Origin: Verrucomicrobiia bacterium
Lineage (GTDB): Bacteria > Verrucomicrobiota > Verrucomicrobiia > Limisphaerales > UBA9464
DNA: 64,000 nt
Assembly: GCA_019634635.1 (NCBI GenBank)
Contig: JAHCBB010000008.1
Location: 1-64,000, forward strand
Reading direction: 5' to 3'
Shown here: piece after piece, positions 1-9,663 of the stretch
How positions within the stretch are numbered: the first letter of the stretch is position 1
Layout: every line of letters starts with the position of its first letter
Program-made: the position numbers and the translations under genes
Notes under the pieces: generated by a model
What the model saw: only the letters and a program-made list of their open reading frames with translations
Databases searched by the model: none
What the model was told of the DNA's origin: nothing

Positions 1-1
1 T

Positions 2-661
2 GGCATGGTGGTCGCCAGCGCCCTGCGTCAGGGCATCCAGCCTTCGCGAACGCTCTACTTTCAAAGCGCAACGCCGGCCGGCATGTTTGACCTCAATCCA
101 AACCTCGACCAGCAGGAACTGCTCCGTGCAGAAGCGCTGGCACCGACACAACTCAAGACCCCCGATCCCTATTTTCCTCACGGGGGCTATCGCGGCTTCT
201 TGATTGGGGCTTCAGGCGAGGCGATTAACTATTATAATTCATTTGATTTTGCGCTCCAAACAGGCTCGTTTGCGTTCAACACCATTGATGCAAACTGGAT
301 CAAGAACCAGACACTGAAACCCCATCTTCCGGATGGCAACTTCGGGAGGGGCTATCTGTGGATAAAGGTGATGCCGACCTCAAGTCTGTTTCAGGGGTAT
401 CTCGGCATCCGCGCTTCGGCAATAAAGCTGCTTCGGCCAGTGACGGATCCTCATGAGACCCTGGCCTTCATCGCTCGGTCCAGGACCAGAGCGCTGGGGG
501 CGGAGCCGGCGACCCGTGGTCCGTTTTCACAAAGCACTCAGATTAATTTGGAACAGTTCTCCTTCGATAGGACAAGAAGTGATCATAGCGGTCAGTTCAC
601 GAAGACGTTTCAGGAGACGATGGTCTTCTTCCGAGGTGTCGCCGTCAAACTTGAAGAATAA
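2..661 (+). CDS. C-terminal part of a large protein, possibly alpha/beta-hydrolase-like (5' end outside window)
   Basis: The reading frame is open from the first complete codon, so the true start lies left of the window; 219 residues are visible, ending with TAA. The visible part opens with G-M-V-V-A-S-A-L, which resembles the helix that follows the nucleophile elbow (G-H-S-L-G-G) of lipases and esterases; the elbow itself would be just outside. The remainder is rich in Tyr, Phe and Asn and has no motif I recognise. The next gene starts 5 bases after the stop, so they are probably co-transcribed. The hydrolase assignment rests on one short segment and is weak. Confidence 0.45.
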   Translation, partial: GMVVASALRQGIQPSRTLYFQSATPAGMFDLNPNLDQQELLRAEALAPTQLKTPDPYFPHGGYRGFLIGASGEAINYYNSFDFALQTGSFAFNTIDANWIKNQTLKPHLPDGNFGRGYLWIKVMPTSSLFQGYLGIRASAIKLLRPVTDPHETLAFIARSRTRALGAEPATRGPFSQSTQINLEQFSFDRTRSDHSGQFTKTFQETMVFFRGVAVKLEE

Positions 662-665
662 TAAC

Positions 666-1793
666 ATGATATACGGAAAAGCTGCTACGGTACTTTTTAA
701 ATTCGCGTTGGTGGTTATTGCATGCTTTCTGATATGGAGATATTCCTCAGCTCATCCTCGAATCCTCCCTGGTGCATCACGCGGCCCTGCGGCGATGACG
801 CGGGGACTCGCTTCAAATACGCCTTCACCCCGGATTCCCGAAATCCTCGATGAAGAGTTTCAGCGCGAGTGGAACGACAGGAACGCGCGACGCGAATCGC
901 TTGAGGATCCAGAGTTCTTGAGATATTTTGAGAATTCTGTGAAGGACCGGTTCTATGACTGGCGTCAGCCGATCAGCTTCTGGGGAATCGTATTGGATGA
1001 CCATGATGATCCAGTCCCGGGCGCACAGGTTCGTCTTGTCTGGTCCGATCTGTCGGTCGAGGGGACCAGCGAAACCTGGGTGGAAACGGATTCTCAGGGG
1101 CGCTTTCAGCTGCTGGGCAAGACGGGAAAGGGCATCAGCATTTCCGTGGAGAAGGACGGCTATCGCCGATGCCGCTGGGGGGTCATTGGTTTTGAGTATG
1201 CCAATCCGTCCGACCGGGCGTATCACCGCCCCGACCCGGAGCGTCCGGTGTTGTTTCGGCTGATCAAGCGTGGGCCGCCCGTTCCGCTGGTTCATCGGGA
1301 GCGCATGGAGTTTCGCCTCGCTGAGGACTCGGACCGGGTGCATTTGGACCTGATGGGGCAGCGGGCCGTGGGTCCGGAGGAGTCCGGGGTGGACTTGGTG
1401 GTCGCGGCGGAGACCGGCCCCGTTCGCTGGGAGCGCAACCGGGCGTGGTTCGACTGGAGGGTGGTGCTGTCCGTTCCCGATGGCGGCCTGCAGCCGGGCT
1501 CGGAGTGCCCGCCGTCCGCTCCGGAAGACGGCTACGTTCCCCAGTTGGAGTTCTCGGGCCGGGTGGAAGGCGGCTTTCCGCGAGACGAGGTGGACGGTTG
1601 GTTCTTCATGAAATCCCGCGGCGGAAACAACGTGACCCGGATCTGCCTTGGCGTGGATTGCGCTCCGCAGGGTGGCGGCCGTCCGAGGGTGAAGGTGCGG
1701 GAATACAGCCTCAACCCCGCGGGCTCGCTGAATCTGGAGTTCTATCCGGAGATGAACATCGAGGAGCGATACTACGTTCCGGTGGGTCGCTGA
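666..1793 (+). CDS. membrane-anchored protein with carboxypeptidase-regulatory-like domain
   Basis: 375 residues from the ATG at 666. The open frame extends upstream, but that part overlaps the previous gene and reads as shadow sequence. Residues about 8-25 form one hydrophobic segment (signal anchor), followed by a Pro/Ser-rich linker. Around residues 100-170 a G-I-V-L-D...P-V-P-G-A-Q-V pattern followed by T-D-S-Q-G-R-F-Q-L is typical of CarboxypepD_reg-like beta-sandwich folds found on secreted proteins. The C-terminal half has no recognised domain. It is probably periplasmic or surface-exposed; the function is unknown. It lies 4 bases after the preceding gene's stop and is convergent with the next gene. 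Confidence 0.6.
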   Translation: MIYGKAATVLFKFALVVIACFLIWRYSSAHPRILPGASRGPAAMTRGLASNTPSPRIPEILDEEFQREWNDRNARRESLEDPEFLRYFENSVKDRFYDWRQPISFWGIVLDDHDDPVPGAQVRLVWSDLSVEGTSETWVETDSQGRFQLLGKTGKGISISVEKDGYRRCRWGVIGFEYANPSDRAYHRPDPERPVLFRLIKRGPPVPLVHRERMEFRLAEDSDRVHLDLMGQRAVGPEESGVDLVVAAETGPVRWERNRAWFDWRVVLSVPDGGLQPGSECPPSAPEDGYVPQLEFSGRVEGGFPRDEVDGWFFMKSRGGNNVTRICLGVDCAPQGGGRPRVKVREYSLNPAGSLNLEFYPEMNIEERYYVPVGR

Positions 1794-1816
1794 GCCGCGG
1801 GGCCGGCCGCCATGGT

Positions 1817-2629
1817 TCACGCCGGAATCGAGGCAAATCGTCGGAGATACTTCAGGGCGACCTGCAGTTCTCGCGGCCATGGGGCTTCAATGCAAAGCGC
1901 GCCGCCGGTGACCGGGTGCGGCAACTCCAGCCGCCACGCATGCAGGGCCATCGAGGCAATCAACGGGCGCTCCGGCACCGCGGGACGCTGGCGGTAGCCC
2001 GGCTTGAGCGAGGACAGATAAAGGAGCCCGCCTCCATAAGTGCGGTCGCCGAGGATGGGCAGGCCTGCGTGTTTTAGATGCACACGGATCTGATGGGTGC
2101 GCCCCGTATGCGGCTGCGCCTCCAGCAGGGTGTGGCCGGGGAACGATTCCAGGATCCGGAATTCGGTTGCCGACTTCTTGCCGTGGCGCGCGATCCGCAT
2201 GAGGCCCGGATGATACCGGTCGGCGGCAAGCGGTTTCTCAACCGAGAACGTTTCCGCAGCCGGGCGGCCCTGAGCCAGCGCCACGTAGTACTTCTTGGGA
2301 ATCTCGGATCCGAAATGGTTGGCCAGCACCACGAGGGCATCGCGGCATTTTGCGAGGAGGAACACCCCGGTCGTCTCAAAGTCGAGGCGATGGGCATTGG
2401 CGAGATAGGTGAGGCCCCGGGACGCGGCCCACGGCCGGCCCGCGGCCACACCCTCGTGCAGCAGGCGCATCAGGTTCGGTCTCGCCGGGTCATAGCGATC
2501 GGGCGAACTAAGGAGCCGGGCCGGCTTGTCCAGTGCCAGCAGGTGTTCGTCCTCGTACAACACCGGCACCGCCCACGACAGACCGTGCGCCGGCGCCGAG
2601 AGTCGGATGACCGGCGGCGCCGGCTTCAT
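1817..2629 (-). CDS. RluA-family RNA pseudouridine synthase
   Basis: 270 residues, ATG start. The catalytic motif H-R-L-D at residues 80-83 (Asp83 the expected nucleophile), followed by E-T-T-G-V, is diagnostic of the RluA/RluC/RluD family, which isomerises uridine to pseudouridine in rRNA or tRNA. Later motifs R-T-H-Q-I-R-V-H and I-L-G-D-x-x-Y-G-G also fit. No S4 RNA-binding domain is visible at the N terminus, so it resembles the short RluA/TruC type rather than RluC/D. It begins 1 base after the stop of the upstream chaperone gene, implying an operon. The exact target uridine cannot be told from sequence. Confidence 0.9.
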   Translation of the reverse strand: MKPAPPVIRLSAPAHGLSWAVPVLYEDEHLLALDKPARLLSSPDRYDPARPNLMRLLHEGVAAGRPWAASRGLTYLANAHRLDFETTGVFLLAKCRDALVVLANHFGSEIPKKYYVALAQGRPAAETFSVEKPLAADRYHPGLMRIARHGKKSATEFRILESFPGHTLLEAQPHTGRTHQIRVHLKHAGLPILGDRTYGGGLLYLSSLKPGYRQRPAVPERPLIASMALHAWRLELPHPVTGGALCIEAPWPRELQVALKYLRRFASIPA

Positions 2630-2630
2630 G

Positions 2631-4283
2631 TCACAGCGGGAGGTTTTCCACCAGGGTTGCGATCCCCGACTGCTTCATCTGGTCGGCAAACCACACCCGG
2701 AAGGCGTCCTCCTCCCGCGCCTGACGTTGCTCGGCAAGAAATCCATTGAGCGCGGCCCGGGTCAGTTCGTCCTCCACGGCCCGACGCTCGCGGACCCGCA
2801 ACAGGAAGCCCCCCCGTTCGGTGGGGATGAACGACGAAAGCGAGCCCACCGCGTTGGTCGAGGCGACCTGTTTCACGAGCGCCGGATTGAGGCTCGATTC
2901 GAGGCCGGGTATGGCCGGCGAGCTCAGCGTGAAGGAGACCTCCGCAAGGCGTATCGGCTGCCCGGAGGCGGCATCCTCCAGGGATTTCCCGTCGGCGAGG
3001 GCGCCCGAAGCCGCGACAAAGAATTCCTGACCGGCAGTTCGGGCGGCCACCGCGGACTGCACTTCCCGGAAATCGCTTTCCACGCGCAACCGGATGGACT
3101 CCAACGGCGGAATCGTGCTGGGAATGCGCTCGGTGAGCGCAGCGACCACGACCCCGCGCGCGCCCTCCATGGGCGGCGTGAACGGCTGGTCCGGGCCTAT
3201 CCGGCCCATGGCGGACGCCAGATCCCGGATGTCCTCCAATCCGAAGGGACGCCCGCCCTCGGGAAACGGCGGGGTGGTCTCGACGGAGAGCTCCTTCGCG
3301 GCGGCAAGGACGGCGAGGTTGGACGCCGCGACCGGCTCCATCTGGCCGAGCTCATTGGCAAAAACGACCGCGTTGCTGAGCGCAATCTGGCCGGCCACCT
3401 GTCGCACGAAATTTTCCCGGATCTTCTCGAGGGCGGCCTCCTTGCCAAGGACGTTGTTGGCATCGTCCCGAAACGCATCGGCGCCCCGTTGCTGGTAGAG
3501 TTGCTCCACCTGCCCCGCGACCTCCGGCCTTCCCGCGATGAATTCCTCCGCCTCGACCAGGTGGTTCGTCGTCGCGAAGCGCACATAGGTCAGGGTCGCG
3601 CGTTCCGGAATCCGGTATTCGGCGAGCCGGTTGGTGAAGAACATCCCCAGGGCGGCATCGTCCACCACGACCGATGCCAGGAAGTTGGACGAAGGGAAGG
3701 ACGCGACGGTGACGTCAAACCGCTCGTTGACCCGGCGAAACTCGTCCTCGGCTTCCTGCGGGGTCACCAGGCGTCCCGGCACGCTCATGAGCCGTTCCAG
3801 CTGCTGCAGGGCGACCTCCTGCCGGACGAAACTCACGAAATCCGCCTCCGTGAAGCCGGCGGGCCGGAGGGAATTCTGGATGAAGGCGTTGTAATTGAAC
3901 TGGCCGGTCTGAGGGTCGCGGAGGTATGCACGGATCCATTGGGCGACAGCCTCGTCGCTTACCTCGATGCCGAGCTCCCGGCGCCGGGTTTCGATCAGGA
4001 GCCGTTTTGCGAGTTCCTGCTTGCGATTGAAGCCCATCCGGGCCGCCTGTCCCGACCGGTAGGCCTCCCCAAAGCGGAGGTAGCCGCTCAGGTCGGCAAG
4101 ATGCAGTTGTGTCCGCAATTCGGAGTCGCTGACCGGCCTGCCGTCCACGACGCCGCGGGTCGCGGAGCCGCCCCCCCTTCCCAGGCTCTGGTTGGGACTG
4201 AAAAAGAAGACGAAGGAGACGATCACAAACGCAATGATCACCACCCACAGCCAACGCTGGTGCTTTCGTATTGTGCCAAACAT
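2631..4283 (-). CDS. SurA/PpiD-like membrane-anchored periplasmic chaperone
   Basis: 550 residues with one N-terminal transmembrane helix (about residues 12-30, after a short basic cytoplasmic segment), the topology of PpiD and of SurA_N_3 proteins, which hold unfolded outer-membrane proteins in the periplasm. Residues 45-170 show the helical SurA N-domain style (V-D-G-x-P-V-S, then repeated amphipathic helices). I cannot find a clear parvulin rotamase core, so it may be a chaperone without isomerase activity. It is the first gene of a two-gene operon with the pseudouridine synthase and is divergent from the ABC-F gene. Confidence 0.75.
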   Translation of the reverse strand: MFGTIRKHQRWLWVVIIAFVIVSFVFFFSPNQSLGRGGGSATRGVVDGRPVSDSELRTQLHLADLSGYLRFGEAYRSGQAARMGFNRKQELAKRLLIETRRRELGIEVSDEAVAQWIRAYLRDPQTGQFNYNAFIQNSLRPAGFTEADFVSFVRQEVALQQLERLMSVPGRLVTPQEAEDEFRRVNERFDVTVASFPSSNFLASVVVDDAALGMFFTNRLAEYRIPERATLTYVRFATTNHLVEAEEFIAGRPEVAGQVEQLYQQRGADAFRDDANNVLGKEAALEKIRENFVRQVAGQIALSNAVVFANELGQMEPVAASNLAVLAAAKELSVETTPPFPEGGRPFGLEDIRDLASAMGRIGPDQPFTPPMEGARGVVVAALTERIPSTIPPLESIRLRVESDFREVQSAVAARTAGQEFFVAASGALADGKSLEDAASGQPIRLAEVSFTLSSPAIPGLESSLNPALVKQVASTNAVGSLSSFIPTERGGFLLRVRERRAVEDELTRAALNGFLAEQRQAREEDAFRVWFADQMKQSGIATLVENLPL

Positions 4284-4439
4284 GGCGGGAAAACCGAAGT
4301 GCTCGGAGCCGGCAAACCTAGCGAGGCGCCGAAAACCCGGTCAAACGGTATTTCCGGTCACCTCGCAGGGCCCGGGGAGTCCAAACCGCGCGTCTCGCCA
4401 CTCGACAGGCGATGCGGGGTCCGTCCAACTGGAGGTCTG

Positions 4440-6353
4440 ATGCGTGCCGCCAACCCGTCGCTGCTGTCCGCCAACGAACTGACCCTGGCCTACGGGCACC
4501 AGGTGCTGCTCGCGGGCGTCACCCTGGCCGTCGCCCCGGGCGAAAAAGTGGGGCTTGTCGGCCGGAATGGCTGCGGCAAGACCAGCCTGTTGAAGATCCT
4601 TTCCGGCGAACAGGAGGCCGACTCGGGGGAGATTTCACGCCGCCGGGGACTGCGGGTCGGTTACCTGCCGCAGGAATTTGAACTGGATGGCACCCGGACC
4701 GTCCGGGAGAACATTGAGGCTGGCGCCTCCGACCTCATCGGATGGCTGCGGCGCTACGAGGAGGGCGACGGTTCCGATGCAGCGCTCTCGGAGTTGCTCG
4801 AGAAGATCCAGCATGCCGACGGATGGAACCTGGAGTCACGCATCCGTGCCGAGGCCAGCGCACTGGGCGTGGCCCCGCTGGATTCGTTGGTGGGCCGCTT
4901 GTCGGGCGGCGAAAAGCGCCGGGTCGCCCTGTGTCGTGCGCTGGCCGCGCAACCCGACCTGCTGCTGCTGGATGAACCCACCAACCATCTCGATGCGGAG
5001 TCCATCCGGTGGCTGGAGGACTGTCTCCGGAACTTCCCCGGGGCGGTCATCTTCGTGACCCATGACCGCTATTTTCTCGACGTGATTGCCACGCGGATCA
5101 TGGAGCTTTCGGACGGACGGGTCTTCTCCCACCCCGGGAACTACACCGCATTCCTTGAGGCGAAATCCCTGCGCCAGCAAATCACCGGACAGTCCGAACG
5201 CCGGCGTCAGCGTTTTCTCCGCGCGGAACTCGAATGGGTGAAGGCCGGGGTGCGGGCCCAGCGGTCCAAGGCCCGGCACCGGTTGGACACCTACTACGCC
5301 ACCGCCGGCATGGAGGCGCCGCCGGAGGAGCGCGAAATGGACCTCCTGATCCCGCCGGCGCCCGACATGGGGAATGTGGGCGTCGAACTCACCGGCGCCG
5401 GCGCGAGGGTTCCCGGGGACGGCCCGGACCGCTGGCTGTTTCGCGATCTCACCGTTTCGCTCAGGGCCGGACAATGCACAGGCGTCATCGGTCGCAACGG
5501 CGTGGGCAAGACCACCCTGCTCCGGCTGTGTCTCGGGGAACGCCCGGCGGACGAGGGCGACGTGCGCATCGGGAAGAAGGTGATCTTCAATTACATTGAC
5601 CAGGTGCGGATGCAGCTGGATCCCGCCAAAACCGTCCTGGAGGAGATCGCGGACGCCGATGAAACCGTGATGTTCGGCGGCAAAGGCCTGAGCGTCCGGG
5701 GCTATCTGCGCCGCTTCCTGTTTGCCGACGACCGGGTTCACGAGGTCGTCGGCAAGCTGTCCGGCGGGGAACGGGCCCGCCTGATGCTGGCCAAGGTGCT
5801 CAAGCGCGGCGGCAATCTGTTGGTCCTTGATGAACCCACGAACGACCTCGATCTCCCAAGCCTTCGGATGCTGGAGGAGGCCCTCGTGCGCTTCGACGGC
5901 GCCGTACTGGTGGTGAGCCACGACCGGTATTTCCTCGACCGGATTTGCGACCAGGTTGTGGCCTTCGAGGACGACGGTCTCGTCATCCAGCAGGGCAACT
6001 ACTCCTATTACCTCGAGAAGAAGAAGGACCGCGACCAGCAGGCGAGGGCAGTCGCTCCGGTGGCCACCCCACGGACCGCCACGTCGCCACCGCTTCGGAC
6101 GCCCCCCGGTCCGGTGCCGCCAAAGCCCCGCAAGCTGACCTTCAAGGAGCAGCGGGAACTCGAGGGCATTGAAGCGGCAATCCACGAGGCCGAAACCAGG
6201 GTGCGAACACTGGAGGCAACCTTCGATGACCCGGCGACGTACACCACGCGCGCCGCAGAGGTGCCGGCAATGCTGTCCGAACTGGAAGACGCAAAAGCCG
6301 GGGTGGCACGGCTCTACGAACGCTGGGCAGCCCTGGAGCGTGTGGGATCGTAG
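4440..6353 (+). CDS. uup: ABC-F family ATPase, Uup-like
   Basis: 637 residues from ATG 4440; the open frame reaches 1.9 kb further upstream, but that part is antisense to the chaperone gene. There are two ABC modules and no membrane segment. The first has Walker A G-R-N-G-C-G-K-T (41-48), signature L-S-G-G-E near 155 and Walker B ending D-E-P-T-N-H-L-D near 180. The second has Walker A near 350-358, L-S-G-G-E near 440 and D-E-P-T-N-D-L-D near 462. The C-terminal 65 residues are a charged coiled coil of the Uup type, known to bind DNA. ABC-F proteins act on ribosomes or, for Uup, also on branched DNA. Convergent with the next gene, 4 bases apart. Confidence 0.85.
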   Translation: MRAANPSLLSANELTLAYGHQVLLAGVTLAVAPGEKVGLVGRNGCGKTSLLKILSGEQEADSGEISRRRGLRVGYLPQEFELDGTRTVRENIEAGASDLIGWLRRYEEGDGSDAALSELLEKIQHADGWNLESRIRAEASALGVAPLDSLVGRLSGGEKRRVALCRALAAQPDLLLLDEPTNHLDAESIRWLEDCLRNFPGAVIFVTHDRYFLDVIATRIMELSDGRVFSHPGNYTAFLEAKSLRQQITGQSERRRQRFLRAELEWVKAGVRAQRSKARHRLDTYYATAGMEAPPEEREMDLLIPPAPDMGNVGVELTGAGARVPGDGPDRWLFRDLTVSLRAGQCTGVIGRNGVGKTTLLRLCLGERPADEGDVRIGKKVIFNYIDQVRMQLDPAKTVLEEIADADETVMFGGKGLSVRGYLRRFLFADDRVHEVVGKLSGGERARLMLAKVLKRGGNLLVLDEPTNDLDLPSLRMLEEALVRFDGAVLVVSHDRYFLDRICDQVVAFEDDGLVIQQGNYSYYLEKKKDRDQQARAVAPVATPRTATSPPLRTPPGPVPPKPRKLTFKEQRELEGIEAAIHEAETRVRTLEATFDDPATYTTRAAEVPAMLSELEDAKAGVARLYERWAALERVGS

Positions 6354-6357
6354 CCGC

Positions 6358-8055
6358 CTATGCGCCTGCGCGGGGAGCCACCGTGGAGTCCGGGTGGTCC
6401 ATCCAGAGGTGTTCGTATGCGCCCAACGTCACTCGTTGCGGGACGCCGGGAGCCTCCAATGTCACCGGGGTGACGCCCACGTTGTGCAGGGCAAGCACGG
6501 TTGAACCCGTGCGCGGACACCGGCGCTCCACGGCAAAGACCTGGGGATGCAGATCGCGAACCGCCTGGCTCGACGCGGGTGCAAATGCCGGTCGCCGGCC
6601 GCGCTCGGTGATCAGGCCACACATCGCCCGGAAGACGCGGTGCCGAAGATTTTCCGGATCCGCCAGTGCCGCCTCCAGCGGACCGCGCACAAGACGCTCC
6701 CGGTTGATCCGGCGGGCGATGCCGGTGGCGTCCGCCGCCGCACGGTCGCCCCGGGAACCCAACAGGGAATGGACGTAGATTCCAGGGACACCCGCGAGGG
6801 AAAGCTGGATGGCATGGGCGCAAAGGTGGCGGCGGATCTGGAGCTCCAGCGGCTCGCGGCCCCCGGGATCCGACAGGGCATCAAAGTAATTGATGTTCAT
6901 CTCGTACGGCGCGGTGGAGCCGTCCGGGAGATGCTTCAGCGAGATCAGGCCTCCATGCCTCATGGTGCGGTCCACCAGCGACCCGATCGCGCCGTCGGAC
7001 AGGAGGCCACGTACGGGGTTGAGTCCGATGCCGTCGTGAGAGGCCAGAAAATTGAAGAAGGTGACATCGCCGTCCGGCAACCGGAGCGCGGCGGCCCAGC
7101 GGCTGAGATCCGACGCGTCTCCCGTGGCCAGGCTGTGCAACACGAGCGGGGGGAGGGCAAAGTTGTACACCAGATCCGCCTCATCGGTGCCGTCACCGAA
7201 GTACGCGATGTTGTCGGCATGCGGCACATTGGTCTCGGTGATCAGCCGGACGCCGGGGGCCACATCGGCAAGCACCGAGCGGAAACACCGGATGATCGCA
7301 TGGGTCTCCGGCCGGTGAATGCAAGAGGTGCCGATCTCCTTCCAGAGGAAGGCAATGGCGTCCAGCCGGACGTATCGGGCACCCTGGCTGACGTAAAACA
7401 GCAGCACGTCCAGCACCGCGAGCAGGACCTTCGGGTTCCGAAAATTCAAATCCACCTGGTCCGCACTGAACGTCGTCCAAACCCGGTGCCGCGCCGACGC
7501 GCCCTCAAACTCCGTGATCAACGGCAGCGCCCGAGGACGCACCACCTGGGACAGGTCCGGCTCGCCCTCGACCGTCACGAAGAAATCCTCAAACTCCGGA
7601 TCGCCTGCCAGGAACTGCTCGAACCACCGGCTGCCCGCGGAAAGGTGGTTGAAAACCGCGTCCAGCATCAGGTCAAACTCGCGGCCGATCCGGGCGACAT
7701 CCTCCCACTCCCCACACGCGGGATCCACGGCGCGGTAGTCCTTCACCGAGAAGCCGTCATCGGAGGACCACGGATAAAACGGCAGCAGGTGGATGCCCTG
7801 AACAACGCCGCGCAGGTGGCACGCCGCGAATTCTGCGAGGGTCCGGAGCGGCGCCACGCCGGATTCCCGGATCTGGTCCGCATAGGTGATGAGCACCACA
7901 TCCCGCTCCCCAAGGGGCGCTCGCGCCCGGGCGGCCGGCAGGGTGGCGAGGCGCGGGCGCCAATGCTCGATGAGCCGCCCGATCTGCGGCAGCAGCCGCC
8001 GGGAGGCCGTCTCGCCGTACACGGAGATCAGCAGCGGCTCCAGGAAAGCGGGCAT
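6358..8055 (-). CDS. GH13 sugar phosphorylase (sucrose/glucosylglycerate phosphorylase type)
   Basis: 565 residues of GH13 amylase fold. The sequence H-L-L-P-F-Y-P-W-S-S-D-D-G-F, then A-V-F-N-H-L-S, the nucleophile region Y-V-R-L-D-A-I-A-F-L-W-K and the acid/base region L-I-T-E-T-N-V-P-H match subfamily GH13_18, which phosphorolyses sucrose, glucosylglycerol or glucosylglycerate. It starts 15 bases after the stop of a GT81-like glucosyl-3-phosphoglycerate synthase gene; that pairing points to glucosylglycerate as substrate, giving glucose 1-phosphate and glycerate. Substrate choice is inference from context; family membership is clear. Confidence 0.8.
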   Translation of the reverse strand: MPAFLEPLLISVYGETASRRLLPQIGRLIEHWRPRLATLPAARARAPLGERDVVLITYADQIRESGVAPLRTLAEFAACHLRGVVQGIHLLPFYPWSSDDGFSVKDYRAVDPACGEWEDVARIGREFDLMLDAVFNHLSAGSRWFEQFLAGDPEFEDFFVTVEGEPDLSQVVRPRALPLITEFEGASARHRVWTTFSADQVDLNFRNPKVLLAVLDVLLFYVSQGARYVRLDAIAFLWKEIGTSCIHRPETHAIIRCFRSVLADVAPGVRLITETNVPHADNIAYFGDGTDEADLVYNFALPPLVLHSLATGDASDLSRWAAALRLPDGDVTFFNFLASHDGIGLNPVRGLLSDGAIGSLVDRTMRHGGLISLKHLPDGSTAPYEMNINYFDALSDPGGREPLELQIRRHLCAHAIQLSLAGVPGIYVHSLLGSRGDRAAADATGIARRINRERLVRGPLEAALADPENLRHRVFRAMCGLITERGRRPAFAPASSQAVRDLHPQVFAVERRCPRTGSTVLALHNVGVTPVTLEAPGVPQRVTLGAYEHLWMDHPDSTVAPRAGA

Positions 8056-8070
8056 GGGGGGACCGAAGGG

Positions 8071-9279
8071 CTACGCGTTGTCCAACCGGACCGCTTCGCG
8101 AAACTCCTCCATGAGGTTGGGAAGCGCGGACTGCACACGGTTCCAGTTGGGAATCAGCGGCGTGCCCAGGGGATCGTTCGTGAAGCCCCGGGCCGCCATC
8201 CGGACGCTCTTGGCGAAGGTCGCCACCGCCTGCTCTTCCTCATGGCGATCGTAGACCAGCCCGTTGATCGCGGCGTCGGCATTGTAGTGACGGAGGGTGT
8301 CCTCGGCCTTCCGCACAAAGGCGCTGAGCAGGGTGTCGAACAGTCCGGCGTCCAGCTTGATCCCCTCCGCAGCCATCACGCGAAAGATCGTCTTGGTCAC
8401 GTCCACCGCCATCTTGTTGAGCCCCTTTTCGGGATCGCGGATGGACAGTTCCTGATGCTTGTGGTCGAAGCGCTCGGTGAGTTCGCTCTGGCAGATGGCC
8501 CGTGCGGCGGAGTTGCGGAACACCTCGGCGAGCATGCCCACCTCGAGGCCCCAGTCCGATGGCACCCGCACCCGGCGCACGAGGTCGAGGTCCAGGCACA
8601 TCTCCCCCGACAGCGGATAGCGGAAGGTGTCGAGATAGACGAGCAGGGGCTGGAGCCCGAGAATGGACTCCAGGGAGCGCATCAGCGGGGTGAACAGAAG
8701 CCGCATGACCCGCCCGTGGAGCCGGTGGGTGTACCGCGCCGAATACCCCTTGCAAAAATCGAACCCGAGGTGGGGATGGGCCACCGGATAGCACAAACGG
8801 GCCAGCAGCTCCCGGTTGTAGGTCGTGATGTCGCAGTCATGACACGCGACCATGGCGGACCGCTCATTGGCCAGCACGTAGCCGAAACAGGTCCAGACGT
8901 TCCGCCCCTTCCCCGTCGGCCCGATATCGAGGTCGGCCTCCTGGAGTTGCTCGAAGATCCGCTGCATGCGCGGGCCGTTGTTCCAAAGAAGCGCCGGCGG
9001 TTCGGGCAGAATGCTGAAGATTTTGCGGGCCCGCCGCCATTCCCGGGGGGTTGCACCGTCAATGCCCACGACAATCTCCCGCAGATACTTCGCACCGCGA
9101 AGTTCCTTGAGGATGTTGCGTAGTGCGGGTGTTCCGAGTTCGCGGACATGGCAGGGCAGGACCAGGGCGATCGGCGTGTCCTTTGCAAATTCACAAAGCT
9201 CGGACTCGAGCCGCGCCAGGTTGGTGGGACCCAGCCGGTGGAGCGTCGCAATGGCTCCAGTCTGGAAGAAATCGGACAT
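8071..9279 (-). CDS. glucosyl-3-phosphoglycerate synthase-like glycosyltransferase (GT81-like)
   Basis: 402 residues from the internal ATG at 9279; an ATG 48 bases upstream adds a non-conserved leader. GT-A fold signs are V-V-V-G-I-D-G-A in the nucleotide-binding strand and H-D-C-D-I-T-T-Y as a candidate metal-binding acidic motif. Length and the late K-M-A-V-D-V-T-K stretch fit prokaryotic GpgS/MpgS-like enzymes that move glucose or mannose from a nucleotide sugar to 3-phosphoglycerate. It is first in an operon with the GH13 phosphorylase. No GpgP-type phosphatase is adjacent, so a separate one or a phosphatase-free route is needed. Likely role: compatible solute or nitrogen-limitation metabolite. 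Confidence 0.75.
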   Translation of the reverse strand: MSDFFQTGAIATLHRLGPTNLARLESELCEFAKDTPIALVLPCHVRELGTPALRNILKELRGAKYLREIVVGIDGATPREWRRARKIFSILPEPPALLWNNGPRMQRIFEQLQEADLDIGPTGKGRNVWTCFGYVLANERSAMVACHDCDITTYNRELLARLCYPVAHPHLGFDFCKGYSARYTHRLHGRVMRLLFTPLMRSLESILGLQPLLVYLDTFRYPLSGEMCLDLDLVRRVRVPSDWGLEVGMLAEVFRNSAARAICQSELTERFDHKHQELSIRDPEKGLNKMAVDVTKTIFRVMAAEGIKLDAGLFDTLLSAFVRKAEDTLRHYNADAAINGLVYDRHEEEQAVATFAKSVRMAARGFTNDPLGTPLIPNWNRVQSALPNLMEEFREAVRLDNA

Positions 9280-9663
9280 GGCGTCGGTCTCGGGATGGGG
9301 CCACTGAACGGGGACAATGCCAGGCACTGGGGGATGGCGGCCCGACCATCACCAATCACCTCCGCCAGCACCCGCTGACGGACCCGGTCCAGGCTCCAAA
9401 AATGAGCGCCCGGAAACCCGACCGTCCCCCGCCCGGCATGCCACCGTCAAGTCACTCCCCGGAAAAATCCCGGGCTGCGAACGGCGGGAACCCACGGTCC
9501 ATCCTGCACGGGCGCGGCGTCACCGTGAACGGTCCCGGAAGTCCCCCGGGATTGGCGCGATGCGCCGGGCAACACCCAGGATCTTGTTCACCGTGCGGGG
9601 GTTTTGTTACGATTGGGAATCCGACGGCGGCTTGCCCGAGCCTCCGTCCCAATCGTCCTGTAC
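9280..9663. other. intergenic stretch, divergent promoter region
   Basis: 384 bases between the divergent GT81-like gene and the beta-hydroxylase gene. Small frames here lack coding character or recognisable motifs. It must hold both promoters, but I could not pick out convincing -10/-35 pairs or an operator. Confidence 0.5.

Noticed and set aside
2526..4439. Long plus-strand reading frame leading into the ABC-F gene
   Set aside because: Antisense to the well-supported chaperone gene; no domain, high Arg/Gly shadow composition. The ABC-F protein starts naturally at 4440.
6547..9123. 858-codon open frame on the plus strand
   Set aside because: Exact antisense of the GH13 and GT81-like genes; the composition (His/Arg/Gly/Pro-rich) is typical of reverse-strand shadow in high-GC DNA.
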